DNA of 61,667 bases from Gammaproteobacteria bacterium UBA7803 (GTDB lineage Bacteria; Pseudomonadota; Gammaproteobacteria; Pseudomonadales; Azotimanducaceae): assembly GCA_002480525.1 (NCBI GenBank), contig DLCH01000003.1:1-61667 (forward strand). Direction: 5' to 3'. Of the stretch, positions 33,651 to 42,895 are shown one piece after another. Position 1 is the first letter of the stretch. Each line of letters opens with the position of its first letter. The position numbers were made by a program, and so were the translations under genes. The notes under the pieces are model-generated. The model saw nothing but the letters and a program-made list of their open reading frames with translations, ran no database searches and was not told where the DNA came from.

Positions 33651-34313
33651 TCAATGGAGCCGGATCAGCCCCCGGCGTGCGGCTTCCAGGGTCGCTTCGG
33701 CCCGGCAGGACACGTTGAGCTTGCGATACACGTTCTTGACGTAGCCGGAAGCCGTGTTCGCGGTGATGCCGAGCATGTCCGCCACCGCGGCCACCGTCAG
33801 CCCCTTGGCCAGCAGCGTCAGCACGTCCCGTTCCCGCGCCGTCAGCCCGGCGTCGGCGGAATCCGGCTCGTGGAAGTGGCCCAGCAGCCGCCGGGCGATG
33901 GTCGGAGACAACGGCGGCTGGCCCTCGACGATGCCGCGCAGCATGTCCGCCAGGCTTTCCCGGGAGCGGTCCTTCAGCACGTAGCCCTGGGCGCCGGCAC
34001 GCAGCGCGGAGAACAGGTGGCCGTCGTCACCGAAGATCGACGTGACCACGCTGATGGTTCCGGGACTCGACGCCGTGGCCGCGAGTATGAAGTCCTGGCC
34101 GGACCCGTCCGGCAGGCCCAGGTCCACCAGCGCGAGATCCGGGGGCGTCCGTTCGAGCGCTTCGAGCGCTTCCGCCAGGGTGGCGACGCCGGTGACGGTG
34201 GCGTCGGGAAATGCCTCGATGGCGGCGTCCTGCAGCCAGGTCCGGGCATCCGGGAGGTCCTCGACGACGAGGATGCGGTCGATGCGGTCGCTGGCTGGGG
34301 ATCGGCGCGCCAT
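33651..34313 (-). CDS. NarL/LuxR-type response regulator
   Basis: A 220-residue two-component regulator. The receiver domain has ILVVEDLPDA with its acidic pair and the phospho-acceptor Asp64 in LALVDLGLPDG, plus GYVLKDRS with the conserved lysine near residue 113. The C-terminal LuxR HTH is LTARERDVLTLLAKGLTVAAVADMLGI and VKNVYRKLNV. The partner is the histidine kinase encoded 9 bases upstream. A likely target is the divergently transcribed autotransporter gene (inference). Confidence 0.93.
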   Translation of the reverse strand: MARRSPASDRIDRILVVEDLPDARTWLQDAAIEAFPDATVTGVATLAEALEALERTPPDLALVDLGLPDGSGQDFILAATASSPGTISVVTSIFGDDGHLFSALRAGAQGYVLKDRSRESLADMLRGIVEGQPPLSPTIARRLLGHFHEPDSADAGLTARERDVLTLLAKGLTVAAVADMLGITANTASGYVKNVYRKLNVSCRAEATLEAARRGLIRLH

Positions 34314-34322
34314 CGAGGCAGG

Positions 34323-36182
34323 CTACGGCGGCGCCGGTTCGGCGGCCACCCCCCGTTCCGGGGTGGCGGGAAAGCGCAGCGTGAAACGCACGCCGCCCCC
34401 GGGCGCGTCGTCCCAGGTGCTCGAGCCCTGGAGCCGGGCGGTCCGTTTGCGGATGCCCGCGAGCCCTCTGCCGGTGCCCGGTTCCGGGGGCATGGGGCGG
34501 CCGTCGTTGACGGCCACGACGACCACCTCCGACGGCGCGCTGCGAATCGACACGGACATCCGTCTCGCCGCCGAGTGGCGGATGGTGTTGGTGACGATCT
34601 CGCGCAGGATGCGGTGCAGCTCGTAGCGTTGCGGTCCGGTGAGGACGGCCCGGGGCGCCGGTCCCTCGCACTCCCAGGCCAGCGAGATGCCGGCGGCGTT
34701 CAGCCGTTCCTCGGATTCCCGGCGCAGGTCCGCGCTGAAGGCGTCGAGGTCGCAGCTCTGGGCGGGATCCGTGGCGACGATGCTGCGGAGCTCGCCGATG
34801 GCGTCGCGCGCGAGCTGGCGGGCGCCGTCGTCCTTGGCCGCGTAGACCAGTGACAGCAGCGTGCCGCCGATCTCGTCGTGCAGGTCCTGGTAGATGCGCT
34901 CCCGCTCACGGGCGGCGGCCTGCTCCAGGTCCATCGCCCGCTGCCGTGCGTAGCTGGACTGCAGGGCGCTGGTCGCCTCCGACACCCGTCGCTGCAGGTC
35001 CTGGGTCGTGCGCCGGGATTCCACCAGCGCGATCCGGAAACGCCGGGTCAGGTGAATCATCATCGTCAGGAGCATGAGCGGTGATGCGAACTGCAACAGG
35101 TAGTACCGGGTAGCCCAGGCGTCCGGCACGATCAGCGCGTTGAGCAGCTGATCGTGCACCGCCAGCGCCAGCATCACCAGAATCGCCCCGGTCAGCACGT
35201 AGGCGTCGATGCTGCGGCGCCGGACGGATTCGGTGATCAGAACTGCCAGCAGGTACACGCCGCAGACCAGGTCGCCGAGGTGCACGATCGGGTTCACCCG
35301 GGCGATACCGGGAATACCGGCGACCCCGTAGACGATCGCCGCTGCGGCCGCGAACGCCAGGAAGGCGCGCTCCACCCGGGGTCGCCGGATGCCCAGGAGG
35401 CGGTGCGAGAACAGCACGAGCGACACCGCGAACAGATCGATGCACGTGTGCACCAGCCACCACCAGAGCCCGGCGGGGAACGGCAGATTCTGGACGAACA
35501 GGTTCAGGCTGTAGACGCTCCAGGTCGCGCCGCACAGGGCGAAGTAGAGATACATCGTGCTCGCCCGGTCGACCAGCCAGAACGCGATGCCGAATCCGGC
35601 GCTCAGCGCGGCGATCAGGAACGCGATCTGGGCGAAGCTGATCTGCACGGTGAATCTCGACCGGTACGCCTCCGTGAACAGCTCCGCGGGACCAATGGCG
35701 GGCGGCGCCAGATGGCCGAAGCCCGGATACACCCTGAGGCGCAGGTACAGATGGTTGCCGTTCTCCTTCCAGGCGGAGCGCGGCAGGTGAAACATCAGGG
35801 GGCGGTTCCAGTTGCGCGCGATGGGTTCGTCGAAGCTGCCGCCGCTGCCGACGAATTCGTCGTTGAGGTAGACGGCGGCGTTCATGCTGAACCGGTAAAG
35901 ATAGATCGCGTAGGGCTGCTCGGGCGCCCGATCCGCCAGCCGGAACCGGTACCAGCCGGACACGCCCGGTTTCCAGTGTGCCTCGTCGCGCCACGAGTCC
36001 GGCAGTTCGACCGGCCGCCACGCGACATCGATCGGGGGTACGGCCGAGTCCGAGTGCACGAAGTCCGCCTGGAAACGCAGCCAGGGAGACTCCCGGCCCG
36101 GCAGGAATTCACGGTCGTCCGCCGCGGCGCCGCAGGCACACCACAGGATCAGCATCGGCAGCAGCGAACGTGCTCGGCGCAT
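34323..36182 (-). CDS. 7TM sensor histidine kinase (HisKA_3)
   Basis: A 619-residue inner-membrane sensor. A signal peptide is followed by a periplasmic jelly-roll domain (about residues 25-175, with the sandwich motif PDSWRDEAHWKPGVSGWYRFRL), then seven transmembrane helices (about residues 185-385) as in the 7TMR-DISM group. After a coiled coil come HisKA_3 (RERIYQDLHDEIGGTLLSL, phospho-His near residue 435) and the HATPase domain (TNTIRHSAARR, GTGRGLAGIRKR). A soluble sugar or related ligand is the expected signal. It is in an operon with the response regulator, and divergent from the autotransporter. Confidence 0.92.
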   Translation of the reverse strand: MRRARSLLPMLILWCACGAAADDREFLPGRESPWLRFQADFVHSDSAVPPIDVAWRPVELPDSWRDEAHWKPGVSGWYRFRLADRAPEQPYAIYLYRFSMNAAVYLNDEFVGSGGSFDEPIARNWNRPLMFHLPRSAWKENGNHLYLRLRVYPGFGHLAPPAIGPAELFTEAYRSRFTVQISFAQIAFLIAALSAGFGIAFWLVDRASTMYLYFALCGATWSVYSLNLFVQNLPFPAGLWWWLVHTCIDLFAVSLVLFSHRLLGIRRPRVERAFLAFAAAAAIVYGVAGIPGIARVNPIVHLGDLVCGVYLLAVLITESVRRRSIDAYVLTGAILVMLALAVHDQLLNALIVPDAWATRYYLLQFASPLMLLTMMIHLTRRFRIALVESRRTTQDLQRRVSEATSALQSSYARQRAMDLEQAAARERERIYQDLHDEIGGTLLSLVYAAKDDGARQLARDAIGELRSIVATDPAQSCDLDAFSADLRRESEERLNAAGISLAWECEGPAPRAVLTGPQRYELHRILREIVTNTIRHSAARRMSVSIRSAPSEVVVVAVNDGRPMPPEPGTGRGLAGIRKRTARLQGSSTWDDAPGGGVRFTLRFPATPERGVAAEPAPP

Positions 36183-36337
36183 GGCGACGGTGCCCTCCGG
36201 GAACGCTGTGTCTAGCCCGCCGGGTGGGCGGTGTCAAATCCGTCCGCCGGCGGCCGTCCCCCCCAAAGCGGGGGGCGAGCGGCCGCGATCGCTGGGCTAG
36301 AGTCGCGCCCATCGTGCTGGGAGGCGGGGTGGCGATC

Positions 36338-39300
36338 ATGACGGGAATGGACATTCGCACGTTGCTGATGGCGCTGGCCGGCGTGGTGCTGACCGCTGCC
36401 TGGTCGTCGACGGCCCGGGCCGACTGCGAGGTGGAAGAACCGGACGGGACGGTCTGCGATGGCGAAACGGTGGCGTTCACCGAGCAGTTCGTCGACGGCA
36501 CCCTGCGGGGATTTCAGCCGCCCGCGGTCAACGGCAGCGACGACGTCGGCTACATCGCCGGCAACGAGTCCACCTTCGACTACGCCGTGTTCGTGCGCGC
36601 TCCGGGCGGGGCCCTGACGGACGCCCTGGTGTCCGGCGGCTCCTCCGAGGGCAGCTTCGCGGGGATCCCGGTCTCCACCCTGGACCAGTTCCCAATGTTC
36701 GCCACGGACGCCGCCGGCAACGTCTACGGCATGGCCAACGTGCTCGACGAGTTCGGCGGCCCGGTGCTCGGACTGGTCCGGGGCGGACCAGCCGGGTACC
36801 GGCGATACGAAGCACCGGCGAGCTTCGCCAGCGGCACCTTCGTCAATTTCGCCAGCACCACGGAGATCCTGGTCAACGACCTCGGCACCCTGGCGTTCCG
36901 GGCGGAGATCAGGGCCGACGCCGGCGCGACCGTGCTCGGGGAGGGACTGTTCCTCGCAGACGCGGGCTCCGGCCTGGAGGTGCTGGTCCAGACCGGGGAC
37001 GCGGCGGCGGATGCCGGCGAGTCCTTTCTCGGCTTCTTCGGCGGCCTGAACGCCCGCACGCTGGCGCTCAACGATCTGGGCGGGGTGGCATTCAGCGCCC
37101 TGGTGTCCGGCACGGGCATCGACGCCGCCAGCGACGAGCGCCTCCTGGTGTTCGACGGCGTCGGCTTCACGACGCTGGCGCGGGAGGGCGGCGCGGCGGT
37201 GGCGGAGACCCCCAATCTGGCCTTCGGCGGCACGGCCGCCAACGCATTCGGCTGGGTCGAGCACAACACCGCGGGCGAGACCGCGTTTCTGGCGCGCCTG
37301 ACGGAGGGGGTCGCCGCTAATCCGTTCCTCACCGGCGGCATCGGCGGCGCCACGGACTATGACGCGCTGTACGTCGCGAGCGCGGCCGACGGCCTCCGCG
37401 ACGTGGCGGTCCGCGGCAGCGACGCCTCGGCGATGTTCGACGATCTGCGCTATGCCGGTGACCAGTTCATCACGCGGATCGGCCCCGGCCGGCTGAACAA
37501 CGCCGGGGAGCTGGCGTTCTTCGCCAATGCCGGCCCGGACCCGCTCGGCACGGACTCCCTCGGCCTGTTCGTCTACGACGTCGAGGGCGACGTCTACAAC
37601 CGCATCTTCCAGACGTCCGGCAGCGACTTCGAGGACATCTTCACGCTCGGCGACAGCGTCGACGGCCTGACCTTCTCGCCCACCACCGAGGCGTTCTTCC
37701 ACGAGCTGGCGGTCAACGACGCGGGCGACGTGGTCTTCACGGCGGACGTGTTCGCCGAGGTCGGCTCGCCGGTCCTGCGCGGGCTGTTCTTCGCGGGCGC
37801 CGGCGGACTGCAGACCCTCGCCCTCGAGGGTGGCGAGATCGACGTCACCGGCGGCGGCCGGCGGACCATCTCGGTCATCGAGTTCCTCGGCGGCAGCAGC
37901 AGCTCCGGCCGCCCGTCCGGCCTCGGCGACAGTGGCGCCACGGCCTTCGGGCTGGTGTTCGCGGACGGCGCCAGCGGCGTCTTTCTCGATACCTTCGAAC
38001 CCGTCGTCGTGGAGGACTTCCTGTGGAGCGGCGACTGTGGCTCGACCGACTGGCACGACGGCTGCGGCGCCAGCAACTGGGACAACCGCAACACCGGCGC
38101 CGATGCGCCCCGGCTGCCGGGCACGGACCCGGCGGACCGGGTGTTCGTGGTCGGCGCCGACGTGGTGCTCGAGGATCGGGCCGTCGAGCTGTTCTCCATC
38201 GACGCCACGGGCTCGCTGACCGTGCGCAGCGCCCTGACCCTCGCGCAGGCCTCCGGCATCGAGGATCTCGATCTGGCGGCGGACCTGTCGATCGGCGATA
38301 CCTTGACCCTGAGCGGTGCCAACGGCGTCTGGCGCTCCGGCACGATCGCTGGTGCCGGCGGCCTGGTGCTGGCCGGTTCGGCATCGGAGTCCGGACGGCT
38401 GGTCGTCGATTCCCCCGGCACGGTGACCCTGGATACGGCGGCGACCGTGGGCAGCATCGGCAATCTGGCCGTCGACGGCGGCGTGCTGCAGATCGGTGAG
38501 ACGGGCAGCCTGCTGGTCGACGGCCTGGAGGCGGCCCTGACCCTCACCGGCGGGCGCATCGCCCAGTCCGCGGCCAATCCGGAACGCTACGCCGTCGTCA
38601 GCACGGGCCAGCTCGTCAAGTCCGGCCCGGGCGCCGCGACCGTCGAGGCCGGATACCGGCAGCTCGACGGCGTCGGCCTGATCGGCGGCGGCGAGCTGGT
38701 GTTCGCGGGTGACGTGCTGCTGGGGATGGCCACGGAGATACTCGAGGGCGCCACGCTGACGTTCGGCGCCGCGGACGGCGCCATCTGGGAGGAGGCCGCC
38801 TTCACCGGCGCCGGGGTGCTGCGGCTGGACGGCGCGGCGCTCGACGTGCGCGGCAACGTGTCGATCGACTTTTCGGCCGGCGGCGAGCTGGTGCTCGACG
38901 GTGGTGCCGGCATCGTCGCGGATACCGCGCTGGACGTCGGTGCGGACACCACGGTGCGAAAGATCGGCTCGGCCGGCTCCGCGGTTTCCGGCGCCGTGCT
39001 GCGGGGATCGGCCCGTGTCGAAGCGGGCGTGTTGTCGATCGCCCGCTCGGACCTGCTGGGCAGCGAGGTCACCGTCGACGCCGGCGCGGAGCTGGTGTTC
39101 GAGGGCGAGCCGACGTCGGTCGGCGCCGAGGTGACGCTGACCGGCGACGGCCTGGCGCGATTCGACGACGCGTCGATCCGCGACGACCCGGCATCCGACG
39201 ACGACCTGCTGATCCTCGACCTGGACAGCGTGTGGAACGGCGTGACCTGGCAGGGCGAGTCGGACACCGTGCTGGGCGATCCCGGAATCACCCAACCCTC

Positions 39301-41644
39301 CCTCGCCGTCCGGAACCGGCGTTCCGCCCGTGTCGAACCCGGCGCGACGGCCACGCTGGACACGGTCACCTTCATCAACGGCGAGAGCCCGGGCATCAGT
39401 CTCGGCCGGGAGCCGGCGGCGGGCACGTTCCTGGTGCCCGCCGGCGCCACGCTGGCGATGAGCGGAGCGGCCGAGCTGACGAACACGGTGGACAGCAGCG
39501 TCGTGGTCGACGGCGACATCGTCGTTCGCGACGGCGCCTCGCCCACCGACGTCCAGATCTTCAATCGCGGCACCATGGCGCTGCGCGGCAGCGTGCTGGT
39601 CGAAGCGGCGCCCGTCGACGATCGGTCCGCTTCGGTGCTGACGAACAACGGCGAGCTGATGCTCGCGGGCGGTTCCCAGGTGCAGGGGGCGCTGGTGAAC
39701 GGCAGCACTGGAACCCTCATCGTCGACGGCGGCGAAGCCGTGGTGGGCGACAGCGCCGGCGGGTTCGCCAACCGGGGCACGGTGCTCGTCTCCGATGGCA
39801 CGCTGCGGGTCATCCAGTGGGACGATGCCACGGTGCTCACGCTCGGCGAGGAATCGGGAGACCCCAGCACGGTGCTCGAGGAAGGGGCATGGGAGGTGGA
39901 GAACGCCAGCGTCTTCGGACCGAACTTCTTCGCCGACGTGCTCTCGATATCGGAGGGTGTCCGCCTGAGGCTGTCGGGAGACGCCTACTTCCAGGGCCTG
40001 CCGCGGGTCAGTCACGACTTCTTCCAGAACGGCACGCTGGAACTCGAGGATCTCGCCTTCGAGGTCGACAGCGGCGGATCCTTCTTCAACAACGGCACGC
40101 TCCGGCTGGACGGCGCGACGATCGAGGCGTTCCGGGTCATCAACAATGGCACGGTGGAGATCGGCGCCTCGCCGGGAACGGCCACCATCGACGGAGACTT
40201 CGAGCACGCCGGGGTGCTCGAGATCGAGCTGGCGGGCACCCGGCCGGGCATCGACTACGACCAGCTCGTCGTGAACGGCACGACGACGTTCCAGCCGGGC
40301 GGGCAGATCAGCATCACCCTGCTGGACCCGGACGAGGGCGACGGCGTGTCCGAGCTGTTCACGCCGCGAACCGGCGACGTGTTCGAGATCATCGTCACCG
40401 ACGAGCTGGTGCTGGCCGCCGGAGTCGACGCCGATGCGCTGGTGACGTTCACCAATGCCCCCGGCGGCCTGCGTTTCGACGTCGACGTGCTGGAGCAGGA
40501 CGGCCTGTTCGGTCTGCTGCTGAATGCCCAGTTCGGCATCGATCAGGCCCTGCTCGGCACGCTGACCGGCAATCCCCTGGCGGTGGCCGGCTACGTGGAC
40601 GGGCTGCTGAAGTCCGGAGCGCTGGACGACGATCCGCGGCTCGATGCGGTCGGCGACCTGGCGGTGCTGGACGGCGTGACGTTCGCCGCCGTGGCGGATC
40701 AGCTCCACGCCGAAGCCTATGCCTCGGCGCCGACCCTGGGGGCGTTCGAGCGGGTCTGGGCGGTCACCGATGCGCTGGCGCGGCAGACCCGTGGCGTCGC
40801 CGGGCCGGCACGCCGCGGCGTCTGGCTGACCGGCCTCGGCGGGGCGTCGGATGCCGACGGCTCCGCCGACCCGCGGACGTCCGGCTTCGATGGCGACCAT
40901 GCCGGCGTCCTGTTCGGCGGCGACCTGGCGCTGGGCTCGGCGGCCTGGGTCGGCGCCTTCGTCGGCCACGAACGCCAGGATCAGCAGTTCAAGGACCTGC
41001 CCGGCGATCTGCGCTACGACGGCAACGTCTACGGGCTGTACGGCGGTTTCTCCACCGACTCACTGAGCGTGTCCGGCTACCTGTCCTATCAGGACGGGGA
41101 GAGCGACAGCGAGCGCCGCATCGCGGGGCCGTCGCTGGCTCAGACGGTCGGCGGCGAGTTCGATCTGGACACCCTGGCGGTCCATGTCGCCGGGGTGTGG
41201 CCGGCCCTGTGGCAACGGGGGGCGTACCAGATCCGCCCGGTCACCGGCCTGACGTTCGTCGACGTGGACCGGCAGGGCCTGCGGGAGCGGGGCGGCGCGT
41301 TCGCGCTGGACGTCACGTCCGGGGACGCGCAGGCGCTGTTCGCCGACGTCGGCGTCACGCTGTTCGGCGGCGGCGACGGTCCGGGCCTGCGGCCGCAGCT
41401 GCTGGCGGGATGGCGGTTCGACGCGGACCACGAGCGCCAGCGCGCCACCGCGAGCCTGTCCGGCCTGGGGGGCGACGGGTTCGTGGCGACGGGTTCCCGG
41501 CTGCCACGGGGCATGGGGTACGTGTCCGGTTCGCTGACGTGGACCCTGGACAATCGGGTGCGCCTGTTCGTGGGCTACGACGGCACCTTCTCGGAAGGCT
41601 ACAGCAGCCACGGCGGTCAGGTGGGCGTCCGCATTCCGCTGTAG
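36338..41644 (+). CDS. Large type V autotransporter
   Basis: A 1768-residue secreted protein. The signal peptide covers residues 1-28 (LLMALAGVVLTAAWSSTARA). Residues 40-555 hold repeated beta modules with the consensus LND-GxVAFxA (LNDLGTLAFRAEI, LNDLGGVAFSALV, LNNAGELAFFANA, VNDAGDVVFTADV), not a beta-helix pattern. From about residue 560 (SGDCGSTDWHDGCGASNWDN) a long beta-helix passenger of Gly/Asp-rich repeats runs to about 1400. The last 285 residues are the autotransporter beta-barrel (RRGVWLTGLGGASDADGS, ending VGVRIPL). It is exported to the cell surface. Function unknown; adhesion is possible. The ATG at 36338 has GGGAGGCGGGG upstream. Confidence 0.9.
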   Translation: MTGMDIRTLLMALAGVVLTAAWSSTARADCEVEEPDGTVCDGETVAFTEQFVDGTLRGFQPPAVNGSDDVGYIAGNESTFDYAVFVRAPGGALTDALVSGGSSEGSFAGIPVSTLDQFPMFATDAAGNVYGMANVLDEFGGPVLGLVRGGPAGYRRYEAPASFASGTFVNFASTTEILVNDLGTLAFRAEIRADAGATVLGEGLFLADAGSGLEVLVQTGDAAADAGESFLGFFGGLNARTLALNDLGGVAFSALVSGTGIDAASDERLLVFDGVGFTTLAREGGAAVAETPNLAFGGTAANAFGWVEHNTAGETAFLARLTEGVAANPFLTGGIGGATDYDALYVASAADGLRDVAVRGSDASAMFDDLRYAGDQFITRIGPGRLNNAGELAFFANAGPDPLGTDSLGLFVYDVEGDVYNRIFQTSGSDFEDIFTLGDSVDGLTFSPTTEAFFHELAVNDAGDVVFTADVFAEVGSPVLRGLFFAGAGGLQTLALEGGEIDVTGGGRRTISVIEFLGGSSSSGRPSGLGDSGATAFGLVFADGASGVFLDTFEPVVVEDFLWSGDCGSTDWHDGCGASNWDNRNTGADAPRLPGTDPADRVFVVGADVVLEDRAVELFSIDATGSLTVRSALTLAQASGIEDLDLAADLSIGDTLTLSGANGVWRSGTIAGAGGLVLAGSASESGRLVVDSPGTVTLDTAATVGSIGNLAVDGGVLQIGETGSLLVDGLEAALTLTGGRIAQSAANPERYAVVSTGQLVKSGPGAATVEAGYRQLDGVGLIGGGELVFAGDVLLGMATEILEGATLTFGAADGAIWEEAAFTGAGVLRLDGAALDVRGNVSIDFSAGGELVLDGGAGIVADTALDVGADTTVRKIGSAGSAVSGAVLRGSARVEAGVLSIARSDLLGSEVTVDAGAELVFEGEPTSVGAEVTLTGDGLARFDDASIRDDPASDDDLLILDLDSVWNGVTWQGESDTVLGDPGITQPSLAVRNRRSARVEPGATATLDTVTFINGESPGISLGREPAAGTFLVPAGATLAMSGAAELTNTVDSSVVVDGDIVVRDGASPTDVQIFNRGTMALRGSVLVEAAPVDDRSASVLTNNGELMLAGGSQVQGALVNGSTGTLIVDGGEAVVGDSAGGFANRGTVLVSDGTLRVIQWDDATVLTLGEESGDPSTVLEEGAWEVENASVFGPNFFADVLSISEGVRLRLSGDAYFQGLPRVSHDFFQNGTLELEDLAFEVDSGGSFFNNGTLRLDGATIEAFRVINNGTVEIGASPGTATIDGDFEHAGVLEIELAGTRPGIDYDQLVVNGTTTFQPGGQISITLLDPDEGDGVSELFTPRTGDVFEIIVTDELVLAAGVDADALVTFTNAPGGLRFDVDVLEQDGLFGLLLNAQFGIDQALLGTLTGNPLAVAGYVDGLLKSGALDDDPRLDAVGDLAVLDGVTFAAVADQLHAEAYASAPTLGAFERVWAVTDALARQTRGVAGPARRGVWLTGLGGASDADGSADPRTSGFDGDHAGVLFGGDLALGSAAWVGAFVGHERQDQQFKDLPGDLRYDGNVYGLYGGFSTDSLSVSGYLSYQDGESDSERRIAGPSLAQTVGGEFDLDTLAVHVAGVWPALWQRGAYQIRPVTGLTFVDVDRQGLRERGGAFALDVTSGDAQALFADVGVTLFGGGDGPGLRPQLLAGWRFDADHERQRATASLSGLGGDGFVATGSRLPRGMGYVSGSLTWTLDNRVRLFVGYDGTFSEGYSSHGGQVGVRIPL

Positions 41645-41646
41645 GG

Positions 41647-42885
41647 TCAGTCGTCGAAGGCGCGCTGCGGGTCACGGAAGGCGAGGGCGATGAGCCCGGC
41701 GACCACGTACAGCACGATGAACACCATGAAGGCCAGGTTGTAGCTGCCGGTGGCGTCGAACATCCAGCCGGCCAGGGGCACGCCGATGATCTGCAGCGGA
41801 AACATGCCCGGCCGCAGCAGTCCGAGGGCCTTGCCGAAGCGGGCGCGGCCGAACACCTTGGCGATCAGCGCGCCCTGCATGGGCACCACGCCGCCCATGC
41901 CGAAGCCGAACAGGGCCGCGCCGAGCGCGAACAGCGCCAGGCTGTCCTGCTGGAGCATGGCGCCCTGGCCGAGGAGCTGGCAGCCGATGGTAAACCAGAT
42001 CGCGCGCCTGGCCGTCCAGCGGTCCACCAGCCAGCCGAAGGACAGCTTGCCGGCGATGCCGAGTCCGGCGGTGAGCGACATCACCAGGGACGCCACCTGC
42101 AGCGACACGCCGGAGTCCGTGACCCGGGGCACCATGTGGGTCAGGGTGGCGCTCTGGCAGCAGAACAGCAGCCCGATCACCGACACCAGCACCCAGAAGT
42201 TGCGATCTCCGAGTATCGGCGCCGGCGCGGCGGGCGGCGGCGCCGGTACTTCGCCGGCCGGCCGCGGCGGATCGGGAAGCTGGCCGTCCGGGCGCAGGCC
42301 GACGTCCTCGGGCTTCGAGATCACCAGCCGCAGCACCAGCGGCACCACCACCAGGGCGGTGAACGCGCCGTAGACCAGAAAGCCCTCCCGCCAGCCGTAG
42401 CTCTCGATCAGCGTGGCGCTGACGAAGGGCATCACCACGCCCGAGGCGGAGATGCCGGTGGCCGCGATGCCCAGCGCCGTGCCCCGGCGCCGCGAGAACC
42501 AGTTGGTCACCAGCTTGGCGGTGGCGAGCCCGCCCATGGCGCTGGCGCCGAAGCCGATGAACGCCCCCAGGGCCAGGTAGAACTCGAGCTGGGTGCGCAC
42601 CTGGGACAGCGCCAGGAACCCCAGCGCCATGGAGATCGAGCCGGCGGCGATCACCCGCTTCAGCGGAAACCGGTCCAGCGCCGAGCCGATGAAGGGCGCG
42701 GCTATGGCGCCGACGGTGGTGGTGATGGTGAGGCCGAGGGACACGCCCAGGCGGCTGCCGCCGAACTCCTGCTCGATGGCCTTGAAGAACACGCCGTAGG
42801 AATAGAAGAAGAATCCCACGGCGACGAAGTCGACGAAGAAGGCCACGGCGACCATGCGCCAGCCGAGGAAGCGGGGCCGACTCAC
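41647..42885 (-). CDS. MFS transporter
   Basis: A 412-residue permease with 12 predicted helices. Marks include GWRMVAVAFFVDFVAVGFFFYSYG in TM1, the loop motif DRFPLKRV after TM2, WFSRRRGTALGIAATG in TM4-5, and a central cytoplasmic loop rich in proline (PDPPRPAGEVPAPPPAAPAP). The fold resembles monocarboxylate/oxalate-formate-type MFS carriers. The substrate is unknown. It is convergent with the autotransporter, with only two bases between stops. Confidence 0.9.
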   Translation of the reverse strand: MSRPRFLGWRMVAVAFFVDFVAVGFFFYSYGVFFKAIEQEFGGSRLGVSLGLTITTTVGAIAAPFIGSALDRFPLKRVIAAGSISMALGFLALSQVRTQLEFYLALGAFIGFGASAMGGLATAKLVTNWFSRRRGTALGIAATGISASGVVMPFVSATLIESYGWREGFLVYGAFTALVVVPLVLRLVISKPEDVGLRPDGQLPDPPRPAGEVPAPPPAAPAPILGDRNFWVLVSVIGLLFCCQSATLTHMVPRVTDSGVSLQVASLVMSLTAGLGIAGKLSFGWLVDRWTARRAIWFTIGCQLLGQGAMLQQDSLALFALGAALFGFGMGGVVPMQGALIAKVFGRARFGKALGLLRPGMFPLQIIGVPLAGWMFDATGSYNLAFMVFIVLYVVAGLIALAFRDPQRAFDD

Positions 42886-42895
42886 GGGCGCTGCG

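Noticed and set aside
36212..40969. Long open frame opposite the autotransporter gene
   Set aside because: The sense strand encodes a signal peptide, repeat passenger and barrel. The antisense product has no domains and follows from GC-rich codons.
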